Assembly (NCBI GenBank): GCA_905221605.1
Contig: CAJNDS010002204.1
Span: forward strand, 530,501-587,653
DNA length: 57,153 nucleotides
Source of the DNA: Symbiodinium natans
Lineage: Eukaryota > Sar > Dinophyceae > Suessiales > Symbiodiniaceae
Reading direction: 5' to 3'
Position 1 is the first letter of the stretch, and the number at the start of each line of letters is the position of its first letter. Made by a program: the position numbers and the translations under genes. Shown here piece after piece: positions 56,814 through 57,153 of this stretch. Under the pieces are notes generated by a model. That model saw only the letters and a program-made list of their open reading frames with translations. It ran no database searches and was not told the DNA's origin.

Positions 56814-57153
56814 GTAATGGAAGGCAAGTCTCCCGCGTCGTCGCGCAATGTTGTCGATACAAAGTTTACTTTCACTCTAGGTGTGGGAGCCCTCAAACAC
56901 TTGATCTCAAAGCTGCAAACCAAACCATGACTTGGGGGCCTCCATGGTCTCCAGCTCTTTATGTTGTCCTCCGAAGGTGCTCATACGGGCCCCAACCTCC
57001 ACCCAGTAAAATTTCATGACATTTTCGCCGATGTTCGGGGGAGGACTGGCTAGTAATATCTAGTAATCTAGAGGCTGGATGGCCAGTGGCCTCGAAACTG
57101 CTGCTGGCAGGTATACATCGCATGGATCCTGGTAGGCCATCTCTTCGACGATG
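56814..57153. other. Window end, nothing recognised
   Basis: Presumed intron after the donor at 56814; open but unrecognised frames. Confidence 0.4.

Overview
This window looks like nuclear DNA from a dinoflagellate, most likely a photosynthetic one such as a Symbiodiniaceae. No prokaryotic operons, ribosome-binding sites, tRNA, rRNA or CRISPR arrays are visible. Conserved protein motifs instead lie on many short exons, several of only 19-40 bases. The introns start with GC or GA about as often as GT, end in AG, and the next exon nearly always begins with G. This intron grammar is known from Symbiodinium. Every gene I can support is on the + strand, which fits the long unidirectional gene blocks of dinoflagellates. 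Tandem GT/GTT repeats and small inverted repeats fill introns and spacers.

Layout: (1) 1.6-5.2 kb, a kinesin motor domain in about ten exons, with a 740-bp minisatellite intron; helical exons to about 9 kb may be its stalk. (2) 10.2-11.3 kb, a histidine-phosphatase (phosphoglycerate-mutase-like) gene. (3) 12.4-14.3 kb, unassigned helical exons. (4) 15.3-17.4 kb, an EF-hand protein. (5) 17.57-18.0 kb, a foldback element bounded by a 12-bp palindrome. (6) 18.1-18.9 kb, a protein with short AGF-type repeats. (7) 20.9-22.8 kb, a phase-consistent coiled-coil gene. (8) 24.0-25.2 kb, a tyrosine/dual-specificity phosphatase with an HCX5R loop. (9) 25.35-26.2 kb, another coiled-coil gene. (10) 26.8-29.7 kb, fragments including a zinc ribbon. 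(11) 30.45-37.3 kb, a large multi-EF-hand protein. (12) 40.9-46.5 kb, a coiled-coil gene. (13) 47.48-48.75 kb, an apparently intronless type I membrane protein with a cadherin-like and a Cys-rich ectodomain. (14) 49.28-52.30 kb, a class I DAHP synthase (first step of the shikimate pathway) that I could assemble from 12 exons, with a hydrophobic leader suggesting plastid or secretory targeting. (15) 52.6-57.1 kb, helical exons and a possible GLG1-type Cys-rich exon.

The best-resolved genes are the DAHP synthase, the phosphatase at 24-25 kb, the kinesin and the multi-EF-hand gene. Their exon boundaries were inferred by hand from reading phase, family motifs and the AG|G rule, so single boundaries may be off by a few bases. 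The genes do not form an obvious pathway. Calcium binding, phosphatases, a motor protein and coiled-coil proteins would fit a signalling or flagellar flavour, but that is only an impression.
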